Assembly (NCBI RefSeq): GCF_001577835.2
Contig: NC_029532.1
Span: 3,658,001 to 3,722,000, forward strand
Source: Coturnix japonica
Taxonomy: Eukaryota > Chordata > Aves > Galliformes > Phasianidae
Length of the DNA: 64,000 nucleotides
Direction of reading: 5' to 3'
Shown: positions 52,701-64,000 of the stretch, piece after piece
Position numbering within the stretch: position 1 is the stretch's first letter
Layout of the letters: each line of letters opens with the position of its first letter
Made by a program: the position numbers and the translations under genes
Notes under the pieces: model-generated
Seen by the model: the letters and a program-made list of their open reading frames with translations, nothing else
What the model was told of the DNA's origin: nothing
Databases searched by the model: none

Positions 52701-52876
52701 AATGGGGCTCGGTCACAGCTCCCACAAGGCCTCAGGTTCAGCCGCAGCCTCACACCGCGGCCTGCTCTCGGTGCAGGTGCCCGGCCCGGCCCTGCCCTCC
52801 GCCCAGCCCTGTCCCGAGCTCCCGCCGCCGCCCTCGCTCACCCAAACTCCACCTGCAGCGACACGGGGGCCGCCAT
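37789..52876 (-). CDS. URM1: URM1 ubiquitin-related modifier / sulfur carrier
   Basis: URM1 is a ubiquitin-fold protein whose C-terminal Gly-Gly is thiocarboxylated by MOCS3. It then gives sulfur for 2-thiolation of wobble uridine in cytosolic tRNAs (with CTU1/CTU2) and can also be conjugated to proteins. Exons in transcript order: 52842-52876, 50338-50408, 39633-39714, 38538-38586, 37789-37857, totalling 101 aa, the human length. The start is [20 protein letters not shown]. The core reads [20 protein letters not shown] and [16 protein letters not shown], and the end is ISTLHGG followed by TGA, so the essential Gly-Gly is intact. Exon 4 uses a weak GTCTGT donor. Intron 3 is 10.6 kb, long for this region. 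Near identity to remembered human URM1 makes the call secure. Confidence 0.97.
39715..50337. other. URM1 intron 3, 10.6 kb, no gene seen
   Basis: No exon, RNA gene or clear LINE copy found. AT-rich, non-repetitive blocks stand out at about 40280-40362, 47570-47930 and 48290-48620. They have enhancer-like composition, for example CCATTGT at about 47,698 and CCAAAAATAAGC at about 48,585, but no test of conservation was possible. Poly(A) or poly(T) runs occur near 45,165 and 47,075 and a short CA run near 43,315. Confidence 0.5.
52526..52541. repeat. Short (CA)n microsatellite
   Basis: About eight CA dinucleotides in URM1 intron 1, close to the promoter island. Confidence 0.8.
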
Positions 52877-52985
52877 CTTGGCGGCGGCGGGAAGGGAAGG
52901 CGCGCCCAGGCCGCGCCGGAAGTACCGCAGAGAGCTTCCGGCCGCGCCGCGTTACCGTGACAACGGCTGGGCCGGGCCTGCGGCC
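52660..52985 (-). promoter_or_regulatory. URM1: URM1 CpG island promoter with YY1 and ETS motifs
   Basis: A CpG-dense block covers the URM1 first exon. On the - strand the start codon lies inside AAGATGGCGGC, a YY1 site of the type that overlaps initiation sites. Upstream lie CCGGAAGT and its inverse CTTCCGG, which are ETS sites. It has no TATA box, as usual for a housekeeping gene. Confidence 0.7.
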
Positions 52986-53446
52986 TAGTGGCCATCAGCC
53001 TGCGAGACAACCTGAACTACCGGGATCTCCAGTATAAGCTTTATAAAAGACACCTAGAACGAAACCCAAAACACACATTGTGCATTAAATTCACGTCTTG
53101 CCATTCACAGAGTTGTTCTTTGAGAGTGCTTTAGCAACGAGCTGCATCAGCAGCTTCTCAATAGCAAAGTCAGCCTGGCCTTCACCTCCTGCCCTGCAGC
53201 TGATGGATGTTGCTGTGGGGATGCAGACATGGCCGGGTCAGGCTGACGCTGCTCTGACACCGCTCACACACTGCTGTGTATCAGCAAGAAGCTGCTCAGC
53301 GTCCCCTCATTGCACCGCAGCGTTAATAGCACGGTGCACATCTGTCACTCGTTTGTTCATTCCTCCCATCCCCAGAGGGATAAAGCAGCCCGTGCACAGG
53401 CAGACATAGTGGTGGTGACAGCTGGGCTGTGCTGCAGCACCGGCTC

Positions 53447-54111
53447 ATCACAGAATCACAGAATGACCCGGGTTGGAAGGGACCTCAAGGATCATGTAGT
53501 TCCAACCCCCTGCCTGGCAGGGCCACCAAACATACACCTTTACTACATCAGGTTGCCCAGGGCCCCGTCCAACCTGGCCTTGAACACCTCCAAGGACGGG
53601 GCATCCACAACCTCCCTGGGCAGCCTGTTCCAGGGCCTAACCACTCTCCTAGTGAAGAACTTCCCCCTAACATCCAACCTAAATCTTCCCTCTTTTAACT
53701 TAAAACCATTTCCCCTTGTCCTGCTACTGTCAGCCCTTTTGAAGAGTTTACTCCCCTCCTGGGTGTAGGTTCCCTTCAGGTATTTGAAAGGCTGCAATGA
53801 GGTCACCCCACAGGCTTCTCTTCTCCAGGCTGAACAAGCCCAACTCCCTCAGCCTGTCCTCATAGGGGAGGTGCTCCAGCCCCCTGATCATCTTCCTGTC
53901 CCTCCTCTGGACCCTTTCCAAAATCTCCATATCTATTTTGTACTGAGGGCTCCACACCTGGACACGGTACAACTGATGGGGCCTCACAAGAGCCGAGTAG
54001 AGAGGGACAATCACCTCCCTATCCCTGCTGACCACCCCTCTCCTGATGGAGCCCAGGATCCCATTTGCTTTCCAGGCTGCCAGAGCGCACTGCTGGCTCA
54101 TGTTGAGTCTT
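53447..54111 (-). mobile_element. CR1 LINE, 3' end with ORF2 C-terminus
   Basis: Read on the - strand, it encodes the RT C-terminal region of CR1 ORF2, with [35 protein letters not shown] and RTRGNGFKLKEGRFRLD, then NRLPREVVDAPSLEVFKARL. It ends in the CR1 tail repeats TCTGTGATTCTGTGATG. It is truncated at the 5' end at about 54111. A frameshift near 53,790 splits the frame. Protein-level similarity to the remembered CR1 consensus is high, so it is younger than the other CR1 relics here. It lies between SLC27A4 and URM1. Confidence 0.95.
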
Positions 54112-57100
54112 TCAACATTGCTCCTTCCTCTGCAGCATGGAGCACACGAAGCACTGGGTGGAATCGCAGCCCCTTCACCCTCCCTCCTCCAACCCTCCTC
54201 TCAGCGGAAGGTTCGGCTTTAAAATATACATGTGCACGCGCACACAGAAAGAAATGTCATATAGATGCATATACATTATGCATTATATGTAACGGGCGTA
54301 AATTGCCGCAGACAGATTGCTCTACGTTTATGCTAACAGGGGTCAAGGCACGCCTAACCCTGAGAGCAGAAGGTGGTGGTGTTTGGAGCTGCCTTTTGTT
54401 CTGGGAGATGAGCTGGGCCCCAGCAAAGACTCTGCAGTTCCCAGCACGACGGGTGCTGCTGCCATGGCTGGGGGTTACGCTATGGCAGAGGCCTGTGGTC
54501 TCCCTCCAATTCCAATTGGATTTTAGATATCTCTAAACTAAATCCCGAGGCATCCGAGTATCTCAGAGATACGGCTCAGGATGTTGAACCGATTGTATGG
54601 GAAACAGGCAGAGGAAAGAGACGGCTTAGACAGAATTTGTATACCCTTCAGAAGTGACCGAAGCACTGTTTACAAAAGATCTGGTAATCTGGGCTCCAGA
54701 TCAGTGTTTGTAGTTTGGGTTTTCTATGAGCTATTCTTCCTGCTTCCAGGAATAATTTGCGAGGGCAAATAATAGCAGAAGTGGCTCCTGGAAACCTTGA
54801 TTCCTGAGCAATAAAACGCAACAAAACATTACAGATTTAGTGTTAGTGCTTCCTCATAAAGGCAAAAGAAATTAAAAGAGGGAGAAAGAAATAAGAGAGA
54901 GTGAAGAGTAATCATAAATAGCAATTTAGCTTGTTCAAGCATTGGAAGCTGGTTACTGTTAACAGTTACCCTGGAAGTACAGTCAGCAAGCACATGAGCT
55001 ATTGGGGACATCTTTATGGACGATGTGTGCTTGGGAAGAGGAGCAATTCCCATCTCTGTGCCAGTGCTGAGATCAGAGCATCACAAATTTACTGGCATAT
55101 GCTCAGGGAGGTGAGAAGAAAGCGTGTAATCTCCTTGAGAAAACGTAATGCTGATGTTGTTAGTTCTGAAGTGCTGTAAGCATTGATGGGATTTGATAAT
55201 CGAGTACATAAAGAAGGAACAAATAAAGTCAAGGTCCCTGCCTTGCGTTCAGTTTGCTGTAACACACCGTCCTCTTGTTGGATGTGTCATAGACTTAAGT
55301 GAAACCTGTTTTTCACTCAGTATTTCACACCCTGTCCTTGCTCCCAGGCTCCGATGTTCCCTGGTCACTGCGATGCTTCCCCAGCAGTGCAGGGCTCAGA
55401 GTTACCCCTTTATCTACACCCAACAAAAGGACAGGCTGGAAATTCAACCTCACATTAAAGATGGTTTGATGTCTCTTGTCCCAGCCCTTGGTTTATTGGT
55501 TTGCTTGCTTGTTTTCTCCCTCCAGTACAGAAGGGGCATCCCTCCATCGAAGCAGGAAACGGTTTAGGTTGCCAACACGTTTTACATGGAAACATACGTT
55601 ATGAATAGGGCAGGGCCCGGTGCTACGAGGAAACATTTTATCAGCCAGCCCCAAACTGACGATTCAATTATTTTTCAATAAAACATCAGGGGAATGCACC
55701 AACAGCTGCTCGCATCTTTCCACACAGCAAGTCAAACTGCAAGGGGAACAATGGATGGTGAAACGGGAGCCATCTCCGAGGCGGTAACAATGGGTTTCCC
55801 CGCTTAGGGCTTTGTTTGATTTCCAGTCTCAGTTTTGAACTCCCTCCGTGCGGGGGTAGGATGGGGCGAGGGGGAAGCGGGCAGAGGGGAAGGAGGGTCA
55901 GGGGGAGTTAAAGCCTTTTGCAGCCTTTCTCTGCCATTCATGTGGTAATTGGGTGTCAAGCAGAGATCAGTAAGATGGAGCCCGGCCTCTGTGCCCGGGT
56001 TAAACTGCAGTAGAAAGAAAGCGGGAGCTGAACCGATGGAGGCCTGAATGTCATTAGGGCGGAGGAAGCGGCTCTCCCCCAGGAGCCCTTCTGCCGGGTG
56101 CGGGCCGCGGGGCCGCTTCCCTTTCAGGGCGCCCCTGAGAGCGGGCAGACAAAGCGGGAGGGCGGCCGAACAATGGCGCACCCCCGTCTCCACCTTCAAT
56201 AGGGAGCTCTAAACAGGCGTTTAACCTTCAGAATAGCTGAAAGCGATACTCCAAGCTGAGAACACGGCTCGCCCGCCGCCGTTAGCCTCTTCCTGCGGCC
56301 GGGGGCGAGGAGGGAGGCTCACGTCACCATTGCCTGTGTCGGTGTGGCACCGATGGTGCTCATCCCAGCACCACAGGGAGACACGAGGATGGAGCAGGAC
56401 AGATCCTGCTTCACAAGACAAGGATCTGGGCAGTGGTGCCAATGCACAAAGGGGAAGACCCCCATCTGCACAGTCTCCCTTATCTGCTGTGCCTGATGCC
56501 ACCAGGTCCGTGCTGACAGACCCGAACTATCCCAGCACTTGGCCTTGCACCATTTGTGCCCATAGCAGATGCTTTCCACTGACTGAGGAAAGGAGGGGTC
56601 AAGCCCCAGGTTATTTTGGAAACCCCAGTGAAATGAGACAGAGAGAAGCACCTGTGCCTTCCCCACTCCTCACACTGTGTGCCATGGGCAGTTATAGTTC
56701 CTCAGCAGCTACCAGGCTCCCTGTGAGCCCTTCCTGCACAAGGCAGGGATGTGGTCGGCCACTGCGTGCCCCCAGACACAGCACTGAGCTCCCTGCAGGC
56801 CACCATTCCCTTGGGCTGCCCGTGACACGGAGGAGGCAATGGCACTGCCAGCCTCAGGCCTGCTCACACACTGGAACTACCCAGGGGAATCACATATTTA
56901 CATTTCTAAAGGGTGTACACCAAAGGATAGGTCAAGAACGTTTCTTAAAGGCAAAGCTGTGCGGCTGGTGCTGGAAGGAGCAGGCAGCATTGTCTGTAAG
57001 GGCTTCAGCACATGAAGAGTGGTAGAGGAGGCTGGGAGCATTGCAGCTTTAAAGCTGCTCACAGGCTGCGAGCAGCAGAAAGTAATTGGAGGCGGAATGG

Positions 57101-60100
57101 TCCTGAGCAGCTTGCAGAGCCTCCACACAGACCCTGAGCTGGACTGAGAACTGGAAAGAGATGCTGATCAAAATTACAGCCTTGTTTTTCTTAATATTGC
57201 CCCTGTCTGGAGTGACAGATGTGCAAGAGTTGGCCATCTCCATGGTGAAAAGCACATTTGGTTTGTAAAGCTCTTTGGCTTTGCTTAAATTAATTGGCTA
57301 ATAAGAACCCAGGGAGGGATTTTAATGCTTTTCCTCACCTCATGGAAACAGCTTTTTAATATTATTTTTTAAAAATAAAAGATAATAATACCTCATACTT
57401 CCTATGTAGTACTTTTATCTACATGCAGCTGTTGAGGCAGACTTAGCTCATTGATCGAGACAAGTCTCACAGGATGCCTCTAATCATAGAGGATTCAATT
57501 AGCTCCTTCCTTAAAGAAGACAAAAAGAAATTTAGAACAACCAATCAATCAATCAATCAATCAGACTCAGATGAGGCACTGGCTGCTCCTTCCTCTCCAA
57601 GCACCTCTCTGCTGGAAGCATTTTGTCCCAGCACTGCTCCAGGACTCAGTAGAGCACATGGGGTGGCAGCTCCAGTGGAACTCATCTCGGTTTCATTTCT
57701 CCTCCCTGCTCCAGCCAGCCTCCAATCCTTCTGCCAATACAGACTAACTTTTACTTGTGAATACCTGCCATAATTCTATCAGCTTCCAGTGTTATCTGCA
57801 CCTGCATTGAACATAGTTTCTCTGAATGCAGTTGGCTTGTTTGAATCGTAACTTGCTCTCAGAGACAGAGAAATGCAGCACTGCAACTTCCCCATGCCTT
57901 TTCTGGGAGCAGCTTGGCATGCACAGCAGCACAGCTGTTTCTTCCAGGGAGAAAAGTGCTTCTCATCTCTTCCCATACCACTTCAAACCATCTATTTCCA
58001 GACAACAGCCCCCAGGACTGCCTTCAGGGAGGCCAGACTCTCACTTGATCTCTGTAACAGAGCGCCCATCACACCAGGCTGCTGTTCAGCAGTGGTCCAG
58101 AGACTTGTGGTAGCCTTGGAGCAGCTGCAGTTTCCTCCAGGCAGAGCCTGGGGCACCGTAGATACCTACTGGATTCACGTCCAACACAATCATAGCTATC
58201 CAAAGCTTCTTTTCCATGCCAAGCAAAATCAGATCAGTCCCCACTTTGGTTAACTCATCCTCAGTGCCAGTGCCCTCCTCCTCCCAGTGGCTGCAAGCCC
58301 CAGGCTGAGCAGCCTCCTGACACGAGGTGTTTGCTGTTCCCAGCCTGCCCTCCACTGGCAGACTGAGAGAGGAACAGCGTCCAAAACTGAGACCGGAGCA
58401 CCTGCTGAGCAGATGGGCATCATCCCACTCCTGTCCCATACAACAGCCACCAACAGACCCTTCAATACGACCCCTCCCCACAGAGCAGGATGGAGAAGGT
58501 CCAAGGATGGTTCTGGCAGCAAATGAAGGGAGATGACTAGAAAAAAAACCCGCAAGCTGAGATGGGAGATTAAGCATGGCAAAAGTTAAGGAGAAAAGCA
58601 GAGAGGGGAGGAGGATGGACATTTTAGGGTAAACAAGAAAAGATCCAGGACAAGCTGGGATGTCAATACTGAATAGATGGCTGGGAGAAAAGGGGATCAG
58701 GTAGAGAGGGATGGGGAGGGTCTTACCAACTGGTGGTATTCATACAGGCATCCACACAGCTGCAAAGGGCCCAGTGCTCCCTGCCCCGAGATGAGGTGAA
58801 GCACACACAGAGAGGTTGTGCTCTGCAGTGGCAGCTCCCAGTTCCCAAACCATCACCGTTCCCTCTTCCCAAACACTGCAGGACCACACAAGCAAGAAGT
58901 AGGAAACTCCAGCATAGCCCGTACTCGTATTTAATTGTGAGGACAGGACAGACCGGGGCAGGCAGGTATGGTGGTGTGGAAGCACAGCTAGAAGAGCAGA
59001 CACACACCCTGCCTTCACAAGAGACAGAAGTCATTTGAAGGATTAACCCTGCTGAAAGCATAAAAACAAACCATTAAAAAAAAAAAAAAAAAAGAATTAA
59101 TCCCAAACCAGAGTTTTCTCTGGAACAGATGTTTCTGCTTGGTCTCCAAAGACTGGAATCAGACATTGCTGCTAAGGCTGCTTCACATCAGACACAATGC
59201 AGAGGATTCACGTAGCGCAAGTCAAGTGTTTAACATGGACGTTTCAGTTCGGAGGCCCAGCTCCTGCAGCAGAGATGGGGAGGGCTCTTTTGCAGGTAGG
59301 GGCACAGAGCACATGGAATCAGGCTGTCACAGAGACAACTCTCTGCAGGATTTTCTCCCTTCCAGGCAAGTTGCCTCCCATATTCAGGACACAGACATCA
59401 CAGCAGGAAAGTTCCTAGAGTTGCTCTGTGATCCCAAGGTGCTGAGTACGCTTAAGCAAAAGCAAACCAAGCCCTTCATTGCCACTTTCCCACCTATTTT
59501 ATACAGGAAAGAAGGTGCACAAAACAAGGCTGCATCCATGAAAGGTGGAAGTAAGAGACCCAGAAAATCGTCCACAAGATAGCAGGGTTCACTCCTGTCC
59601 TTCACCATGGAGCAAGGCCACAAGGACATATGTGGCTGCACCCGTGTTGGAAGAGGAGAATCAGTCCCAGACGGTCATCTCATCTCCCTGTGAGAGAAAA
59701 GGGCTCTCCAAGAGAGGACAGGTCTAGGATATCCCCCCACCTACTGCACAAACCCGGGACACATTCAAAAGTACAGACAATAAATTAAGATTGGGGAAGG
59801 AAAAAAAAAAAAAGTCAGCGTGTATAATATATGTATATATATGTATATAATGTGCGTGTGATTGTGAAAAATAGAAACGTCAACTTCAGGAGAGAGCAAG
59901 GCATAGTAGAATCACATCCCTATCCCTCTCCTGAGCCCAGCTCTACCCTGCTTCCCTGATTCACAGCACAAACATGACACCAATGGGCCACGCAGGGGTT
60001 GGGGCTGCACCTGGCACCCAGCTTCCCTCTGCCAGTGCCAGGAAGGAGCTGGCTGCGTGGTGGAGGAGTGGGGAAAAGAGCCCAGCAATGGTCCCTTCAT

Positions 60101-60464
60101 GGGCTTCATAACAAAGGATTGCTGAGGGCAGGAAAAGGGAGGGAAAGACAGGAAAAGCAAAATGGAATGGTAGGGGCACCCCACCCCTCCCAAACTGGCC
60201 AGGGCCCTGCCCCTCCTGTGGCATGGGACCATCACCACTGTACCAAGTAAAAAATAAAGCCATAATGAGTTTATGCTTTGGTATGTAACCATCTCCCTCC
60301 CCTTCTCCCCGCTGCATTCCCCCAACCCATGATCTGTAAAACTTGTCAAACAAAAATCTTTAGTGTGCCTTTATACCACTCCTCGAACCCTTCCTTCCCC
60401 AGTGCCTGCCCTGCCCTTCTTCCCCCAGCATGATGTGGGGAGCTGCCTTGCTGGAGCCCCACTG
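54112..60464. other. Intergenic interval between URM1 and SLC27A4, including the SLC27A4 3' UTR
   Basis: No further gene supported. Simple repeats: CAATC units at 57541-57563, poly(A) at about 59074-59092, and an AT-rich TATATGTA tract at 59821-59862. An ATTAAA on the - strand at 58930-58935 is the nearest plausible SLC27A4 polyadenylation signal, implying a 3' UTR of about 1.5 kb. This is unconfirmed. Confidence 0.5.
55740..56320. promoter_or_regulatory. Candidate regulatory block with three AACAATGG motifs
   Basis: Exact AACAATGG, a high-affinity SOX-type site, occurs at 55747, 55786 and 56169, all in the same orientation. The third lies in a small CpG-rich patch (about 56050-56310). The sequence is non-repetitive and non-coding. 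A role is inferred only. Confidence 0.35.
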
Positions 60465-63400
60465 TTACAGCTTCTGCTGTCCCGACTGGATCCTGTCAAA
60501 CGCCTCCTGGTCCAAGGGCAGGTAGCGGCCTTGCCTGCAGTCCAAGAAGTACAACTTGTCCTTCACCAGCGTGGGGTCAAAGCCCTGCTTACGCAGCTCC
60601 ATCTTCTGGAATTTGTAGGTGCCTGGCACATGGGGAAAGAAAAGGGAGCAAGGGGCTGTTGGCTGCACGCACTTCACCTCCGCCCTGCTGTGTGGCAACA
60701 TGTTTTGTTGCCAAACCATGGGGCTCCGCGCAGTGCAGAGAGGCACCTCAGCATCAGCTGCCATCCTGAGCCTTGCACTCCCATGTCTCCAAACCACCAG
60801 AGGAGCTGGTAGGACCAAGGGCTCATGGGGCAGACGTACTCAATCCCAACACTGACCCCACTGCAGATCAGCCCCTGTACCCACACACACCCTGTGCAGC
60901 AGGGAGCACAGTGCCCTTCCCCACACTCCCCCAGCTCCATCCCCTGTGACAGCACAGATGGTGGCTCACTTGTCTTGGAGACCTCGTGCAGGAACCGCAG
61001 GAAGACAGGCTGTGCATACAGTGGCAGGGCCTTTTTCAGCTGGCTGGCAAAGCTCTCCAGGTCACAGGAGTTCTCTGGGTCGGCGATGGCTGCCATTCCT
61101 GCCTTTCCTTCAATGCCTGAGAGGTAGAAAAGAAGGGAGAGTCCTTGGGCACGCTGTCCTTGCAGCACCACTTCTGTTTGCCCCACATCACTGAGACCTA
61201 CGGCACATTCCTGCTTTGTACAGAACACCAAATGCCCAGCTGTGTCACTGCCTGTGTCACCACCCTGCAGCCACAGCTACCAGTGACCCCCTACGGTCAT
61301 GGCCATCTCCTCCCAGAGGAGGCACTTGCAGCCTATCCCAGGACTCAGGGTCCTTCCAAACCAGCCAGAACCAGGCCAAACCTCTGCCCAAGGAAGGGAA
61401 CCCTTTGGCTCCTGCTAGTCACACCCCCAGTCTCTTCCCAGCTCAAAAGGAGCCTCTGTCCAGCCTCCTGTGAAAGGACACCATCTGGACAAGCAAGAAG
61501 TACCACCAAGTACTGCAGCATGTCACTGTCCTCCCCTCCCTTCTCTGTTACCTGGGATCTCCACCCCATACACAACCACGTCTGTCAGGTTGAGGATGCG
61601 GCTCAGTGTCCCCTCCACCTCAGTAGTGGAGACATTCTCTCCCTTCCAGCGGAACGTGTCTCCGGTGCGGTCCCGAAAGTACATGTAGCCGTATTTGTCC
61701 ATCACCAGGACGTCCCCTACAGGAACGTGACAGATTTGCAAAAACAATGAGGTGTGAGATGAGCTAAGTGCTTCCCCACAGCATCTCAGGACAGTGCCAC
61801 CAGCCTGGGACATCCCTGAGCCCACATAAGTACCCCTCTCCTCTCAGCAGAGGTAAAGGCCCTGCTCACCTACCTGTGAGATAGGCAGCATCCCCTTTTG
61901 CAAGCACATCCCTGGCGATCTTCTTGCTGGTGGCTGACTGATTCAGGTAGCCATCGAAGTGCTGCAGGGGGTTGCTCCTGACAATGCGGCCCACCAGCTG
62001 CCCCGGCTCCCCTGCAGGGAGAGGAGAAGGGGTGAATGGAGAGAAGTGACCACTCATACCCAAGAAAAAACAGTGTTTAACAGGGTTGGCTTGGTTTAAC
62101 AAAGCAAGGGCTCAAACCTAACTAAATTACCATGAAGTGCATGACAAAAGATGCACACAAGGCTGAGGAGATGCATCCCTGTGGTTGCCCTCACCTGGTT
62201 TGCAGCGGATGCAGACGCCATCTGGCCCCCGGATCAGCTCCATGGTGTCTTCATCCACTTTCACCAAGCCAATGGGGTACACCCCTGGCAAGATCCTGCT
62301 GTTGAAGCCACAGGACCCAACCTAGGATAGAAGGCACTCAGAGTCACGTGTAGCAGGAACAACTCTCCTGCCCCAAGCTGGCACCACATAAGCAGTCAAA
62401 ACCCTGCAGATGGATCTTAAAGCATGCCAAGCTTCTTGGAAGGAGGAACCTGCAGCAAATGGCCAAAAATTTCAACCCCTGCCAGGCCAGCAGGCACCTC
62501 TGGGGCATGGGGAGGGTGGCAGAGCCTTACGTTATTGTCGAAGTTCCCCAGGCTGCAGTTACACTCAGTGGCCCCATAGAATTCAGCCACCTGGGCAATG
62601 CCAAAGCGGGCCATGAACTCTCTCCAGATGGAAGCCCGCAGCCCATTGCCCAGCGCCATGCGCACCCGGTGCTGCCGCTCCACCTCCTGGTAGGGCTGGT
62701 TCAGCAGGTAGCGGCAGATCTCCCCGATGTACTGCACAATCTGGCAGGGGCAAAGAGAAAGAATGCATTAGGTCACTCCACCACAGCCTGGGATATTTAA
62801 GGTGCTCTTTGGGGCGGGCAGAAATGGAACAACGTGCATGGAGTCTCCTAAAGAGGACGTGGTATTATCAAGGGGTCCCATGCCCACCCATCTCTGGCAA
62901 ACTCACTCCTCAGTTTATAAAACCTATCTAAGATGTGGCTAATGATGGAGCATGGGAAACACGGAATGACGGCTGGAGGTGGGAAGGATACAGCTCCACC
63001 ACTTTGGAAGATATTTCAGGACAGACAGGCAGAACGAGTCCATGTCTTTCCTTCTTGCAGCAGCCGGGATCACCCTAATCAACACATGGGCATGTGGCCT
63101 CACCGTACAGTTGTACTTCACGCAGTCCTCCCAGAAGTGCGAGGCTGAGAACTTCTTGCGGATGACGACAGTCATGCCCTGCAGCAAGCACTGCCCGATC
63201 CCCACGATGTTCCCTGCAGAGGCAGCCAGGAAAATCCTCAGTACCCAGAGATCCCACCTGGCCAGAATGAGGCGGGGGCCACACACTGCACTCAGCAGGT
63301 GGGTGTTCATCTGGTCAAAGCCTCCAAGACCCCATGGCAATGTGACAGTGGCATGTGGGGCAGTGCACTGCACCTAGACATCCCACCACGCCTCAATCAG

Positions 63401-63944
63401 CAGGGTGGGCACTGCTTCCTCTTCCTCAGCCCTTTTCTCATGAGGCAGCAATACAATGCAGCTATTCCAAAGCCAGGCCAAAGGCCGGGATAGTCCTCCC
63501 CACACACAGTCCCCACTCCAGAAGTCAGCCAGATCAATTCCTGGTTCCCAGATAAAGAGGTCACACGCTGCCAGCAGCAGCCAGTTCCTCTTTGACACAA
63601 AGATCACTGCTGCACCAACCCCCAGCCTGAGCTCTGGGCTTGGCAGAGAGGAAGCAAAGTCCAGGCAAGCAAAGTCCCAAGGGCACACGTTACCTGCAGC
63701 ATGGTAAAGTGGAAGGCAGTCGTACACCACATCATCGGGTCTCATGCGAAAACCGTAAAAGACCAAGCTGGCCATGCGGAAATACCTGGGGTGGGGGAAC
63801 CAAGGGCATGTCAGAAGCAGGGCCAGGGGCTCAGTGCCCTCTTCCTCCCCCAGAGCTCCTGCCCAATGCCTTACCTGCAGTTCACCACAATAGCAGCTTT
63901 GGGCATTCCCGTAGTACCAGAGGTATAGATATAGAAGAGTTTAT
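60465..63944 (-). CDS. SLC27A4: SLC27A4 (FATP4) long-chain fatty acid transporter / acyl-CoA synthetase, C-terminal part
   Basis: An ER and plasma-membrane enzyme that activates long- and very-long-chain fatty acids to acyl-CoA and so promotes their uptake. In-window exons in transcript order: 63875-63944, 63694-63785, 63104-63213, 62531-62740, 62195-62321, 61874-62011, 61552-61716, 60970-61116, 60465-60622, with TAA at 60465-60467. Together they encode about 405 residues, roughly human residues 240-643. Motifs in order: AMP-binding loop [50 protein letters not shown], the FATP signature region [20 protein letters not shown], and C-terminal [12 protein letters not shown]. All phases match. 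The N-terminal membrane segment and 5' exons lie beyond 64,000. Confidence 0.97.
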
Positions 63945-64000
63945 CTGGGGAGGAATGAGGAGACAAGGTCACACTGCACCTGATTCAGGACAGCTGGCTG

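Noticed and set aside
53091-53212. Short - strand frame ending GKT before TGA, with a good-looking splice acceptor, near the URM1 promoter
   Set aside because: The peptide looks helical, but there are only about 40 codons, no matching upstream exon was found and I recognise no family. RNA-seq would be needed to revive it.
59139-59582. 147-codon open frame on the + strand
   Set aside because: It is antisense to the likely SLC27A4 3' UTR, with no recognisable family and no supporting promoter.

Overview
This window is vertebrate nuclear DNA, most likely from a bird and perhaps a galliform. Three things point that way. CR1 LINE pieces carry the avian 3' tail and a recognisable CR1 ORF2 C-terminus. 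The GC-rich, short-intron architecture is that of a microchromosome. The proteins are close to, but distinct from, their human orthologues. Gene content corresponds to human 9q34.11. No prokaryotic, phage or CRISPR features are present, and I saw no retroviral element.

Layout. (1) 1-17.2 kb, + strand: SH2D3C, an SH2 plus Cas-binding GEF-like adaptor. It has an upstream exon cut by the window edge and two further first exons, each matching a known human isoform. (2) 17.4-20.9 kb, + strand: TOR2A, complete in five exons, starting only 215 bp after the SH2D3C polyadenylation signal. (3) 20.9-22.9 kb: a promoter-like block with YY1 and ETS motifs but no assignable gene, lying where human synteny breaks. 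(4) 22.9-27.1 kb, - strand: CERCAM, complete in twelve exons. (5) 27.1-37.6 kb: a gene-free interval with degenerate satellites, AT-rich blocks inside a CpG-rich region, and the microRNA gene mir-219-2 on the + strand (35,033-35,121). (6) 37.8-52.9 kb, - strand: URM1, complete in five exons with one 10.6 kb intron. (7) 53-60.4 kb: intergenic, with a 660 bp CR1 copy and a cluster of SOX-type motifs. (8) 60.5-64 kb, - strand: the C-terminal nine coding exons of SLC27A4 (FATP4), continuing past the window edge.

SLC27A4, URM1, mir-219-2 and CERCAM keep the human order and relative strands. SH2D3C and TOR2A also keep their human order. The join between TOR2A and CERCAM is not the human arrangement. 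All exon boundaries were set by hand from GT/AG sites and checked by codon-phase arithmetic: SH2D3C 715 aa (CHAT-type form), TOR2A 320 aa, CERCAM 588 aa, URM1 101 aa. Orthology is from remembered family sequences, not from a search. The most interesting non-genic material is the mir-219-2 neighbourhood and the orphan promoter after TOR2A.
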